Shown: one piece after another, positions 38,351 to 49,709 of the stretch
Layout: each line of letters begins with the position of its first letter
How positions within the stretch are numbered: position 1 is the first letter of the stretch
From: Viscum album
Taxonomy: Eukaryota > Streptophyta > Magnoliopsida > Santalales > Viscaceae
Reading direction: 5' to 3'
DNA: 64,000 nt
Assembly (NCBI GenBank): GCA_963277665.1
Contig: OY728158.1
Coordinates: 596,278,818-596,342,817 of the forward strand
Program-made: the position numbers and the translations under genes
Notes under the pieces: model-generated
What the model saw: the letters and a program-made list of their open reading frames with translations, nothing else
The model's database searches: none
What the model was told of the DNA's origin: nothing

Positions 38351-39279
38351 ATATAAAAAAAAATCTAGCATGGGTATGATGGGAGTAACATCCAATAAAA
38401 TTATACTTTTGTTTCTCAACATCAAAGGATAAATCCTCCTCCTCCTAGTTTCTATATTCCTTATAATCCTTATGAATTATCAACCAAATATAATTGATTA
38501 CCTAAGAACCTAAAACATGGAAATCCCAACCTATGAGAAGCCAATTCTTCTAGGAAACAATGGTAAAGTGTTGTATACGTTTTTTTCATATATCACCCAT
38601 TCCATCCAAAAAAATATTATAAATAAAATGGGGCTACATTCACCCCACCTAAACCAGAAGAAATAATAAATTTTTTCTCTAACTCCAAACTCCACCATTT
38701 TCCATACCCAAGGGTAATTACAGTGAAATCAAATTTCAATATAGAATTAAAATTATAATTTATCATGATGAATCCTCTAACTCACATTCAGGTGTTTAGA
38801 TGGAAAAATAAAAAACAAAATATATGAAAATGAACCCGAAGAAACTCCATCACATCCTTTCAACTCTTTAAGGAACCCATTTCTTTTTTCATAAGTTATA
38901 TTTAAGACTAGGAAGCCATTTGAACCAAATTTTCAAATGCTCAAAATATTTATATGTGTTGAATTCAAAATTAACCTCCTAAATTCAATAAAAAAATACC
39001 AAATTATGCAATGTTTCTTAAGAAAATGTCACCAATAATAGATATCTTATGACCATTAAAAATGTTTCAATCCAATAGTTCATTCCCAAGATGTGCAAAG
39101 CTCTAGGGACCTTAATTGTTCCTCATGAAATAAGGATCTCTAATGTTAATGATCCACTCATAGACATAGGATCCCCATTAAATTTCATTACCCAATATAT
39201 CTTCTACAACATCAGTTAGGTCCCTTTCCCCCAACATGTCTAGTTATCAAGTTATAAAATTGTAGAACTATGATTCATG
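38351..39279 (+). other. Decayed gag-protease linker of the Athila-like element
   Basis: The position between gag and protease is clear, but stops and frameshifts are dense and I could not align a domain. The segment is included within the element. Confidence 0.45.
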
Positions 39280-39440
39280 AGGGAATAATTTAGGATTTCC
39301 TTGTATTGATAATGATTATATCTTTCTAGTGGATTTATTTATCCATGTCATGGAAGGTTGGATGTATAATTCTTGATATCCCCTGATTATATTACAACAA
39401 TTACTCATGATATCTATAAATAAATTTGATGTCCATGTGA
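39280..39440 (+). pseudogene. Athila-like aspartic protease remnant
   Basis: The protease cleaves the polyprotein. The frame reads FLVDLFIHVME, then PLIILQQLLMISINKFDVH. This lines up with the Athila protease block in which a V-D-x-F-x-x-x-V strand is followed by P-x-I-L-G-R-P-F-L and an I-D-V segment. The G-R-P-F is replaced (ILQQLL), so the conserved flap region is damaged. The catalytic D-S/T-G upstream was not clearly found. It lies between gag and RT in the expected place, which is the strongest support. Confidence 0.55.
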
Positions 39441-39835
39441 TAATGGTTCATGGAATTTGGTGACCAATTAGTCAATTTCAATATTTTTAATGCCATGTGA
39501 TACCAATCAGAGGATGACTTTTCATTCTCTCCCCATGCTCTTGAGGTTACTTATGGGAGTGGATTGAACTTTGTTCCATCATGTTAATCATGTTATGATA
39601 AGAGAGGATTTGTGATATTTACACAATGATTGACCAATTCATAAATTGGAAATATTATGTTTAACTTTTATTTATAAACTTCATCGATCTAATGGATTGT
39701 AAAAACTCTAAGGAATCCCATCAAATCTATAATCTCTAATACTCCAACAAAGATAGTAATAAGGAAAATGAATCATAACTAACTAAAACCCCTTCCTATA
39801 TTATAAAATTATATGTCCCACAAATTATCGGTTAA

Positions 39836-40130
39836 GATGATCTAAAATATATTCTTAGAAACCTCAAGTGTGAATTCATTTTCCATTATCACTCATAACC
39901 AATAATTATATCTGTTGTGCGTACTAAAATTTTGTTGTCTGAACATGCTACGTTGTTTGAGGAAAATTAAAAGGCCTTTCCTTTGACACTAGATGAAATA
40001 CCAGGGATAAAAATTACTATTTCCAGGCATCATATACATCTATAATAATCAAAAAAACCAATCATGACACCTCAATGAAGACTCAAACCACTAAAACATG
40101 AGGTATTTTGGGAAGATATTACTAAATTAC
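39836..40130 (+). pseudogene. Athila-like reverse transcriptase, N-terminal part (left of copia insertion)
   Basis: RT copies element RNA to DNA. The plus strand reads DLKYILRNLKCEF near the start, then KAFPLTLDEIPGI near 39970 and KPIMTPQ followed by RLKPLKHEV near 40060. It ends EDITKLL just before 40126. This corresponds to the Athila RT entry region (LKYAFLG, KAIGWTxADIKGI, PxRQPQRRLNPxMxEVVxKEVxKLL). The block stops at the target duplication ATTAC. The next expected residues (DAGIIYPI-like) reappear at about 49725 on the far side of the copia element, which shows that one gene was split by insertion. Confidence 0.75.
40126..40130. repeat. Target-site duplication of the copia element, left copy (ATTAC)
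   Basis: It is identical to 49705-49709. It directly precedes the TG of the 5' LTR. Confidence 0.85.
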
Positions 40131-42091
40131 TGTTGTGGTAATTCTTTTTCACAAAATTGTTGTATTTGTTGAAAACTAACCATTATTTTGTATAATAAAG
40201 TTATTGTTTTCTAGGAAGAATAAAGTTACCGAGTTATAAGGAAACAAGTTTCTCAGGAAAGAAGTTTCTGAATGAAGAAGTCTTTTTTCACTGAAGTGTT
40301 TTAAAAGAGGATGTTGACAAATATTGAAAAGTCAAAAGAAAGAATGTTTTTTTAAACCATATAAAAAAATAAGATGATGTTTTTTTGGAAAATTATGTTC
40401 TCAAAAATCATTAAACAATCATGATAAACTATTTTTGAGAAATGATGGATATGTTTTATGAAATCATAATCACTAAAAAGAAAAAAAAATAGATCCAACA
40501 TTTTTTCTGGGAAATTCAGAACCATCATTTGGTAAAAATCGGAACTAGCATTCTCCAAAAATCAGTACCAGAATTATAAAAAATTCAAAACCAGCATTAT
40601 GCATAAATTTGAATCACAATTCTGAAAAAATTTGAACAAGAATTATTCACAAATAGGATCTAGCATTATGCACGAATCAAAACCATCATTCTACACAAAT
40701 CTAAACGACCATTCTACACAAATCGGAACAAGTATTTTACATAAATCAGAATGAGTTTTCTGAGAAAAATTGAAGCCTTGTTTTAAAGAAAATCAGAACC
40801 AGTTTTCTGGGAAAAAATGGAACCTAGATTCTCAAAAAACCGATACATGTTTTTTGAGTAAAATCAAAAACATGATTATTATAAAATCGAAACCAGTTTT
40901 CGAAGAAAAAATAGAATCTATATTCTGAGAAAATAAGAAATAATTTTCTAAAAAATAATTGAACCATTATTTTGAAATAATCAAGACCAAGTTTCTATGA
41001 AATTTAAAATTAGTTTTTTGAGAAAAAAATGAAACCATGATTTTGAGAGAATCAGAATCAATTTTCTGAACAAAAATCAAACAAAGATTTTGAGGAAATC
41101 AGAACCACATTTTTTTAGAAAATTAGGACTAGTATTGTTAGAAAAAATAGAGCCAAGATTCTATGAAAATTAGAACCAGCATTCTAATAAAATCAAAACC
41201 AACATTCCACAGAAATCAGAGCCAACACTCTACAGAAATTAGAACCATCATTATTCAGAAATCCGAACCAACATTCTGTGAAAAATCGGAACTAAGATTC
41301 AGCATTATCATTATGAAAAAATATGAAATGTTTATAAAGTAATACATGAATTTCAATTTTTCAATAGTATTATATAAATTTAAGTAGGTTTTAATATTTC
41401 AAATATTGAACCTTAAATGCAGCATAGTTTTGGATTTTTTTGTGATTTACAGAATTGGGAATGATTTTATGTTTCCCACCTTTGATTTTTTAGTTTTCTA
41501 TAAATACTTTATATGATAATTTGTTCATTTTTTAACTTTTATATATGTGAAAAATGAAGAGTGTTAAATAATTTGAATTTAAAAGTTCCCACCAAATTGA
41601 AGAACATTTGTGTTGATTTTTTTGATTAGAGAAAAATAAAAACCATCATTACCTTATTGAGATGATCAGAATAAGCCAAATCAGACTGAGGATTCAAAAT
41701 GGGCATTCTGTGGAGCATATTTAACAAAAGAATTATTTTTTTGGAACAATTGTTTTACAAGATTAAATATAATATTTCTTCTTGATATATAGAAGTTGTT
41801 TAATGGGGGTTGGCATAAGTTGTATTTGCATATTCATAATAGAATATTTCCATAGACCTACAGGAGTGGCTATAGAAAGGAAATAGGTTCCCACATTGAG
41901 GCCAATCCTTTTTAATATTCTATTATTTTCTAGATTTCCTACCTTTACATGCATTAGTAATTACTAAATGATGATAAGGATATATAACTTAACAAGTTGT
42001 AGGAATTATGTTTCATGATGTTTTAAAACTTATAAAAAGTGAACTACTGATTCAACCCCATTCCCATTGTTATTAGATCCGTTTTACTTCA
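40131..42091 (+). repeat. Copia element 5' LTR
   Basis: It begins TGTTGTGGTAA and ends ACTTCA, giving TG...CA ends. It is colinear with 47696-49704: shared anchors are GTATTTGTTG..AACTAACCATT near the start, the 23-bp array, CCCACCAAATTGAAGAA, and AAACTTATAAAAAGT near the end. Confidence 0.88.
40530..41310 (+). repeat. 23-bp tandem array in the 5' LTR (about 34 copies)
   Basis: Units are 23 bp, sometimes 22-24, with a consensus close to AATCRGAACCAGCATTCTAC followed by ACA. Outer units end ATTCTACACA; units from about 40740 to 41110 tend to end TTTTCTGAGAAAA. The same order of variants is seen in the 3' LTR. Confidence 0.88.
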
Positions 42092-42093
42092 AT

Positions 42094-42105
42094 TAGTTTC
42101 AGAGA
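42094..42105 (+). promoter_or_regulatory. Degraded primer-binding site of the copia element
   Basis: TAGTTTCAGAGA lies three bases after the 5' LTR and resembles the tRNA-Met site TGGTATCAGAGC, sharing TCAGAG. The mismatches are consistent with age. Confidence 0.6.
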
Positions 42106-42199
42106 TAAGGTTGTCTTATTGAATCCTTATCAACGATAATATCAATTCTATCAACAATAGAGTAATTCCTATATTCAATTGAAAAAATTATTATGGATG

Positions 42200-43700
42200 A
42201 AAAAATATGATGATTATCTATCTCATATCTCTTGGCATGGAAGTTTTTGATGTTTCTACTATTATCCTTCCAACTATTGTGAAATTTTATCCTATGATGT
42301 TTTCTAATAAAAAATATATAGAAATTAATAGAAAGGATAGAAATAAAATTCTTATGTCCTTATCAAAAAATTCTTATCAGAAGGTGATGGGTCAAAAACA
42401 TCAAAAGGAATGCGGTACAAGATGGAATGTGTTTTTTATGATAATACTAAAGTCAAGGATAAAAATATATAAATACTTCCCAGTATGTATGAAGACATCA
42501 GAATGATTGATGAGGAAACAATTGATGAGTACTTCACCAAAGTAATTTAATTTTGTTTTTCAACATCATAGGATTCCGAGATCATCAGGAAGATTCTATA
42601 ATTTTAAATAAATTTATGAGAAACCTTCCAGAAATGTTTGATTCTAAACATTTTATTCATAAGATAAGGATGATTTATCTATTGATGAATCACATAACAT
42701 TCTTGTTGCATATGAAATGTGAAAATCCCCAATGTTTAAAAATAAAATGAATGAAGAAATCGATTTTGAAGTTATTATAAAGATGAAAATTAAAGATATT
42801 GAAGAAGCACATCATTGTGATTTTGAAGATAAAGAGTTTGACGATCTTAATGAAAATATAATGTCTCTTATATCTAATAACTATCGAATATGAAGAGGAG
42901 AATATGGAGGTAAATTTAATATATTTTTTTAAGTGTGGTGGAATCACATACTTTTTTATGAGTTCACCTAAGAAGAAAGATGGAGAATATTGAGATTATT
43001 ATGCTAATAAAATTCTATTGATGTAGTGGAACAAAAATTAAAATGAACAAAATTCTTTAACAGATACAAGAATAAGTTTACATGAAACAAAAGATGCATT
43101 ATGGATAAAATGTTGAATCAAAATCTACCGAAAACAATTAATCTGATGATGAAATTTTAGATAAATTCATAACCTTCATTACAGAAGTTTAGAAAACAAA
43201 AGATTTCTCAGATAGTGAAGAAATAGGTGAAGAAACGTGTGGATACTTTCACCATAGAACTAAACTTGTTTCTTGTCTTGATAATAACAAAAATCTCCTA
43301 ATATAAATCAGATTAATGAAAATTAATCATTAATAAGTTCGTGATGGAAGAAAATATGTCATCAATCGTGAGGATAAATACATTCAAGAGATTCTAGGTT
43401 ACAAACATATAATTTATAAATAGGGAAACATGATTGAAGATCTTATCAAGAATTTATAAACTAAAGAAGAATAGGTTAACATGTTGAAATCGAAACATCT
43501 TGAGTACAAAAGTACCTTGAAAAAAATGAATGAAAACATCCAAAAATATTTATAAGTAATATATGTTACTTCTAATGTTTCTGAGATGGATGAATATGAT
43601 AATTAAGTGAAATATTCTCTTATCAAAAATAATATTTCATCTAATTCCTTTAACATTTCAGGTTTCTAAAACATTATTAAGAATGATTAGGTGAAAATGA
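42200..43700 (+). pseudogene. Sirevirus-like copia gag pseudogene
   Basis: Gag of this group has a UBN2-type capsid domain, a CCHC knuckle and a coiled C-terminal part. Near 42480 the plus strand reads YEDIRMIDEETIDEYFTKV, matching the conserved FEEIRMxEEETFDEFYxK block of SIRE-type gag. A bit further, IRKIL and a decayed LPE-like segment follow (ETFQKCL). Near 42925 FFKCGGITYF is a remnant of a C-x-x-C-G-G-x-x-H knuckle. After that come acidic Ser/Asp/Glu-rich words (DFSDSEEIGEE at about 43205) and a Lys/Glu-rich coiled-coil-like stretch near 43430-43560. Frames change several times and stops are frequent, so it is a pseudogene. It sits directly upstream of the protease. Confidence 0.75.
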
Positions 43701-44029
43701 ATTTGATAAACCTATAAATTCTAAAAAATTAGAAAAAATAACTCAAAATAAAATATGGTCCACATTTTGAGCATGTCGATAGTGAAAGAAGTTACCAAAT
43801 TTAACAATGTTTCTATAGGTAAAGTTCTTTATTAAATAAAAAAACATATTTTATTGATATTTTTGGTGTTGTGGAATCTATGGGAACACAGTTTATAATT
43901 GTTGGCACAAATTTTCCTTACCCCAATGATGATTTGATAAAAATGGAAGAAATAGTGAATGTAGAATGAGTAACATTTATAAACTACAAGAATTTGAAAT
44001 GGTGAATTCTCAAAATGATTGAAAAATTA

Positions 44030-47000
44030 CATCAGAGAATAAATTTGAATATATGGAAGAATTTTGTGGAAGATGCGATCAGTATGGTAATCACGTAAAA
44101 GGACATATGCCACTCCTTCCAAAAAAATTTATTATGATATATAAGAAAATAAATTTGAAATGAAGAAGTTTGAAGAAGTAGATATTGTTGTTGAGATAAC
44201 ATTGAAAGTAAGTAAGAGAAAGAAACCATGGATACTTGATAGTGGCAGTTCTTCACATCTGAAAGGTGGTATACAAATATTGAAACATGTTAAAGTCATA
44301 ATGGGGTAGAAATTACTTTTTTCACTGATAGTTCCTTAAAAATCATATAAATTGGAATGAAAAAGATTGAAATAGAGAAATTTAAATATAATAAGGTTTT
44401 TATTTTTGATGGGATAAAACAAAAGATACTTAGTGTTAGTCAACTTTGTGATGATGGAAAAAAAGTAATCTTTCAAAGGGCTTCATGTATTAACAAAAGT
44501 ATGAAAGATGGAAAGTCATTACAAAATGAGAAATAACCGGTAATAATCTATTTAAAATAGGATAATTAAATAACTCATGTTACTTGAGTGGTGAGGATGA
44601 AAACAAGTTGTGGCACCGTAGACGTGGCCTCCTTGGGTGGAAAATCATGATTAAAATTATTAAATTTAATGTTTTTCATAATTTTACGAAATTGAAAAAA
44701 TTAGATGAAGATGTCTGTATTACATTATAGAAAGGAAAAATGAACAACAAAAGTCATAAAAGAGTTTAGATTCAATAAACCTGGCCACTTGATCTTATTC
44801 ATTCTGATTTATGTGGACTGATGAGACATCAATAAAAAATAAGAGACTTATACATTATCTCTTTTATTTATGATTTCATACATATGAAAAATATCATTTT
44901 ATTGATGCACCAGTCAAAGGATACTAAAATGATCAAATTCTTGCGAAATGATGTTGATAAATAATTGGGGTTTCTATCAAGAAGTTGAGAGAAGATCATG
45001 GTATAAAATTCACAAATTATTCTTTTGAATCTTATCTGAGAAAAAATGTATCAAAAATTAGTATATTTCTCCCTATACTCCACTAAAAATCGAGTAGAAT
45101 AAAGAAATAATAAAGTATTGGTGGAAATGGGAATAAGTATGTTATAATAACACAAACATTCCAAATTATTTTGGAGAGAAGAAGTTAGTACTATTTTACA
45201 TGTTCAAAATAGATGCTTATTAAGACCGGAAACCACAATGAATCCTTTTGAAGTGTGGTATAACAAAAAACCATCATTGAAATAATTTTATGTTTTTTGA
45301 TTTCCCTATTTTTTAAAGGTAACAAATATTGATTTCAGAATGTTTGATGAGAAAGATGAGGAATTAACATTCATTAGATATTCAAAAAATGTGAGATGTT
45401 ATAAAGGTTAGAGAAAATGTTATAAAAGTTGATGGACTCATATGACGTGAAGGTAATTGAAAATTATAGTTCCTTAAAAAATATTGTTGAGAATTACATG
45501 GAGGATAAATTTTTGATTTCCAACAATAGTGAAATTAATTAAAACATTCTATTTAGGATTCAGATGAATCAAGTGATAAGGAGATTATAGATGAGAAAGG
45601 AACATTTAAATTTATTCCCTTATGAAAAAATTTGTATTTGAAATCATTATTCTAAATATGAAGGCTCCAATTCATACCAAAAGGAAGTTGTTATTTGAAA
45701 ATCAGACTTCACATATCTCAAAAGATGAACCAATATTAGTTTTAGAGGATATTCGATATAAATAATGGGTGGATGTAATGAATGAAGAATTGGATCAGAT
45801 TGAAAATAAAGAAATATGGAAACTTGTTATAAGGATAGAAAATAGAAATGTTATCAGAACGAAGTGAGTTTATAGAAACAAATTGAATGAGCATGTAGAA
45901 ATTTCATGAAATAATGAATGATTTTTTGTAAAGGATATGCCCAAGTGGAAGGTGTATATTTTGATAAAAACTTATCCCCTGTATCAAGGATAAAAACTAT
46001 TTGAATGTTTTTATAGTGGTTTCCAATTATAATTTTCATGTTTATGAAATGAATGTAAATTATATTTCTTAAATGGTGAGATTGAGGAAAACGTTTATGT
46101 TGAGAAACATTATGGGTTTCTACATTATTGGGTTGAAAATAAATTTTATAAATGTAATAAAGCTTTGTATGGGCTGAAAAAAGCTACACATGCTTGGTAT
46201 TAGAAGCATGAAAATTGTTTGAGAATGATGAAATTTTATAAAAGAAAAAGTTAATAAAAACCTTTATATAAAATACGTTGACTCTGGAATGTTAATTTTA
46301 ATTGTTTATGTAAATTATATAAATTTTTTGGGGATGGGGAAAATTATTGTAAAGAGTTTTCTAAAGAAATTAAGATGAAATTTGAAATTTCAATACTGGT
46401 ATAGTTAATTTTCTTCCTTGGATTACATGTTCAAAAAAAAAAGAAAAATTTATTTTCTTATCTCAAGAAATATATGTAAGGGAATTGTTAAAGATGTTTG
46501 GGATGGATGAATCAAAATAAGTTTCAACTCATATTTCAGTTAGCACAATGTCGAGTAAAGTTGAATCTAGATTAAGAGGGAATCAGGATGTCTTTCAGAA
46601 GATGATAAGAAATATTCTTTACCTTATAGACTCAAGGCTTGATATTGTTTTTACTATGACTTTTGTGTCCATGTATCAAAGTAATAAAAAATAATCACAT
46701 ATGTTGGATACAAATTGATTTTTAAGATATTTCCAAAGAATAACTTCACTTGGTTTGTTATACGAACAAAACAAAGAGACGAAGTTTCTTGGGTACACTG
46801 ATACTGATGGGGCTAGATATTGTAATGATAGAAATTCTACATCAAGAGGAACAATTTTTTTCTAGGATAATGTTCTGTGGGTTGGCATAGTAAGAAACAA
46901 AGTTCAGTAACTTTGAGTATAACTGAATCCAAATATGTTGCAGTAACTCATGCTTGTAATCAAATGTTATGAATGAATGATTAGTTTGAATATTTGAAAG

Positions 47001-47270
47001 TAAAAGTTTATAAACCATTGACAATACATTGTGGTAATTAGAGTGCAATTTATCTTTCTATTAATCATTTTCTACAATCAAGATCATAACACATTGATAT
47101 AATGTTTCACTTTATAAATGGGAACGTTACTAGTGGAGATGTTTTGCTGGAATACATTTCAATGAATTATCATATTCCTGATGACATTATAAATGCAATG
47201 TCAAAGGAAAGGTTTGTTGAATTGAGTATCCAACATCATGTTCAGCCTCATCTGATGTGTTCACAATCCT
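44030..47270 (+). pseudogene. Copia pol pseudogene: protease, integrase, RT, RNase H
   Basis: Domains are in copia order. Protease: KPWILDSGSSSHLKGG at about 44224, with the catalytic D-S-G intact. The gag-pre-integrase block is at 44610 (LWHRRRGLLGW), followed by integrase LDLIHSDLCGLMR near 44790 and, at about 45175-45280, FWREEV then NRCLLRPETTMNPFEVWYNK. RT starts near 45760 with WVDVMNEELDQIENKEIW. It continues with VYRNKLNE, FDKNLSPVSR, NGEIEENVYVEK near 46075 and YKCNKALYGLKKATHAWY near 46150. The catalytic Y-V-D-D is changed to YVNY at about 46310. RNase H reads GYTDTDGARYCNDRNSTSRG near 46795 and TESKYVAVTHACNQM near 46925. Frames shift and stops are frequent. Losing the paired aspartates means RT could not work even if the stops were absent. 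Confidence 0.9.
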
Positions 47271-47695
47271 CATAAGTAAGCACCCACACCGTGCTTTTTA
47301 TTATTTTGATAGTGGGAAGTAATAACTTTATTCTTATTAAAAAGTTTCACTTATCTTAACTTTTTATAAATATAAGAAGTGGTTATCATATAATGGGGGA
47401 GAGAAAAGGAAAAGTGAGAAGATAAAAAATAATATTGATGGAAGAAGATAAGTAAGGGGGAGTTATCTTTACAAAGCCACAAAATTTTCTTGGCCCCAAG
47501 GGATGAAATTACATAAAAAATCACTTTATTTATTAGTTTGGTGTTAGGAAAATCTCTTTTATGAGTGGATATGTTTTGATAAACTTCAAAAAAACAAAAG
47601 TTTCTTGAAAAAGATGAGTTGTGAAAAAAAATATGAGAGTTGGAAAAGTTGTTAATGAGGGTTGGCAAAAAATCTAAAGGGGGAGATTAAAGTAG
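47271..47695 (+). promoter_or_regulatory. Untranslated region with three polypurine tracts
   Basis: GGGGGAG occurs at 47395-47401, 47456-47462 and 47679-47685. Only the last is next to the LTR, so it is the functional plus-strand primer. Iterated polypurine tracts here are a described Sirevirus feature. No envelope-like frame is present. Confidence 0.75.
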
Positions 47696-48059
47696 CTTTG
47701 TGATAAACTATTTTTAACAATGTTTTTGTATTTGTTTCAACTAACCATTCTTTTGTATAAGAATGTTTTATTTAGGAAGAATGAAGTTAATGAGTTATAA
47801 AGAAAGAAGTTTCTCAAGATATAATTTCCTAAATGAAGAATTATTTTTGTTACTTAATAGTTTTGAAAGTGGATATTGATAGAATATTGTGAAGTTAGAA
47901 GTAAAAATGTTTTCAAACTTTCTAAACAAAATCATACTATGATTTATAGATCAATAAGTTCACACAAATCATGAAAAAATTCATGATTAAATCATTTGAA
48001 GAAATGGAGGCGAAGTTTGAAGAAATGATAATAACTAAAATGAAGAAAAAAATATGATC

Positions 48060-48890
48060 GAACAATTTTCTATGAAAATCGGAACCATCATTTTATACAA
48101 ATAGAAAAAATAATTTTGGAAAAATCGGAACCATAATTCTAAAAACATAGAACATGTATTCTATAAAAATCATAACCATCATCCTGTACAAATCAGAACT
48201 ATCATTCTATACAATTTAGAACCACCATTGTGCATAAATCAGAACTAGAATTCAGTACAAAAGAAAAGTAAAAATTTTATGAAATCAAAACTATCTTTCT
48301 ATACAAATTTGAATGAGAATTCTACACAAATCAGAACCAATTTTCTGAGAAAATTTGATCTCTTTTTCTAAGAGAATCAAAACCAGTTTTCTATTAAAAA
48401 ACAGAACCAAGATTTTGAGAAAATCATAACATGTTTTTTGAGAAAAAACTGAACCATTATTATATGAAAATTAGAAAAAAAAATTGAGCAAAAAAACCAT
48501 GATTATGAGAAAATTGGAACCAATTTTATGAGTAAAAAAGAATCCATGATTCTATAGAAATTAAAACCAAGTTTGTAAGGAAATCAGAATCAGTTTTCTA
48601 AGGAAAAACAAAAAATTTATTTTTGAGAAAATCAGAATTAGCTTTCTCAGAAAACACAGAACCATGTTTCTTTAGAAATCATAACCATGTTTCTGAGTAA
48701 ATTAGAATTGGTTTTTTGAGAAAAAAATATAACCAATATTCTTTAGATATTAAAACCAATATTTTACAAAAATTAGAACCAAAATTCTTCTGAAATTAGA
48801 ACCAATATTCTACAAAAATTAGAACAAAAATTATGTAGAAATCGAAACTAACATTCTGTGAAACATTAGAACCATGATCCCACATTATCT
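48060..48890 (+). repeat. 23-bp tandem array in the 3' LTR (about 36 copies)
   Basis: This is the counterpart of 40530-41310, with the same consensus and the same shift from ATTCTACACA-type to TTTTCTGAGAAAA-type units in its middle. Confidence 0.88.
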
Positions 48891-49658
48891 TTATGAGAAA
48901 ATATGAAATGTTGAAAATGTAAAACTTCAATTTCATTTTTTTATAAATCTCAGAGAAATTTAATTTTGTTTGAAGAATTTAGTGATTGAAAATTATATGT
49001 GAGAGATTTGCAGTGTTTATGAGATTTAAGGAAGTGAGAATGATTTCAAGATTCATGACATTGATTTTCGAGTTGCGTATAAATACTTGCTTAGATAATT
49101 TGTTCATTTTCTACAATTACATATGAGAAATAGGTGGAGTTTGGAATAATTTTATGTGAAAAGTTCCCACCAAATTGAAGAATATTTTTGTTGAGTTTTT
49201 GAGCATTGAAAAATCAGATCCATCATTACAGTATTGAGAATATCGAAGTCATACAAATCAAACTGAGGATTTGGAATGGGAATTTTTTATAGTATATTTA
49301 TCAAAATATTTATTATTATTTTTGGATCAAATATTTAATATGAAATAATTTTAAACTAATGAGAGTTACTATAATATTTCATATCAAATGATATAAGATT
49401 TCCAACAAGAGTTTTCACATGTTCTATTTAGTTCCTCATGATAGTGTATTTCCATCTACCCATATGAGTAGATATGAAAAAAGACTTTTGTTCTCACATT
49501 GAGGCAGAACCTCAAAAATCAAGCGAGATTTTCATTCCTTCTGACCTCTACATGTATAAATATTTACTAAATGATTATAGGGATATAAATCTTAACACAT
49601 TATAGGTGTTATGTATATAGAAATTTTGAAACTTATAAAAAGTTAACAATTGATACAA

Positions 49659-49672
49659 CCCCCCCCCCCCCC
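49659..49672 (+). repeat. Homopolymer run of 14 C in the copia 3' LTR
   Basis: The same place in the 5' LTR (about 42055) has four C followed by ATTCCC. The expansion is specific to this copy. Confidence 0.85.
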
Positions 49673-49704
49673 TTCTCAGTTGTTATTCAATCCTTGTAAC
49701 TTCA

Positions 49705-49709
49705 ATTAC
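49705..49709. repeat. Target-site duplication of the copia element, right copy (ATTAC)
   Basis: It is identical to 40126-40130 and lies directly after the CA of the 3' LTR. Confidence 0.85.

Larger units (their letters stand above)
40131..49704 (+). mobile_element. Sirevirus-like Ty1/copia retrotransposon, complete but decayed
   Basis: This 9574 bp element has two LTRs of about 2.0 kb (40131-42091 and 47696-49704), a degraded tRNA-Met primer-binding site, and gag, protease, integrase, RT and RNase H in copia order. Repeated GGGGGAG tracts precede the 3' LTR, and both flanks carry a perfect ATTAC duplication. A gag of the SIRE type and multiple polypurine tracts are features described for Sireviruses. 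There is no envelope-like frame between RNase H (ending about 47270) and the 3' LTR, so it would be an envelope-less member. Stops and indels throughout show it is inactive. It interrupts an Athila-like pol. Confidence 0.9.
47696..49704 (+). repeat. Copia element 3' LTR
   Basis: This is colinear with the 5' LTR. Its first two bases have mutated from TG to CT, and the next bases (TTGTGATAA) match TTGTGGTAA. It ends AACTTCA directly before the ATTAC duplication. It contains the 23-bp array and a 14-C run not shared by the 5' copy. Confidence 0.88.

Noticed and set aside
40740..41110. Possible heat-shock elements in the 23-bp array (TTC...GAA words such as TTCTGAGAA)
   Set aside because: The spacing between TTC and GAA is three bases, not the two of a heat-shock element, so binding by heat-shock factors is not supported.
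40530..41310. CRISPR-like array
   Set aside because: Units are contiguous 23-bp repeats without unique spacers, lie in the LTRs of a plant retrotransposon, and no cas gene is present.
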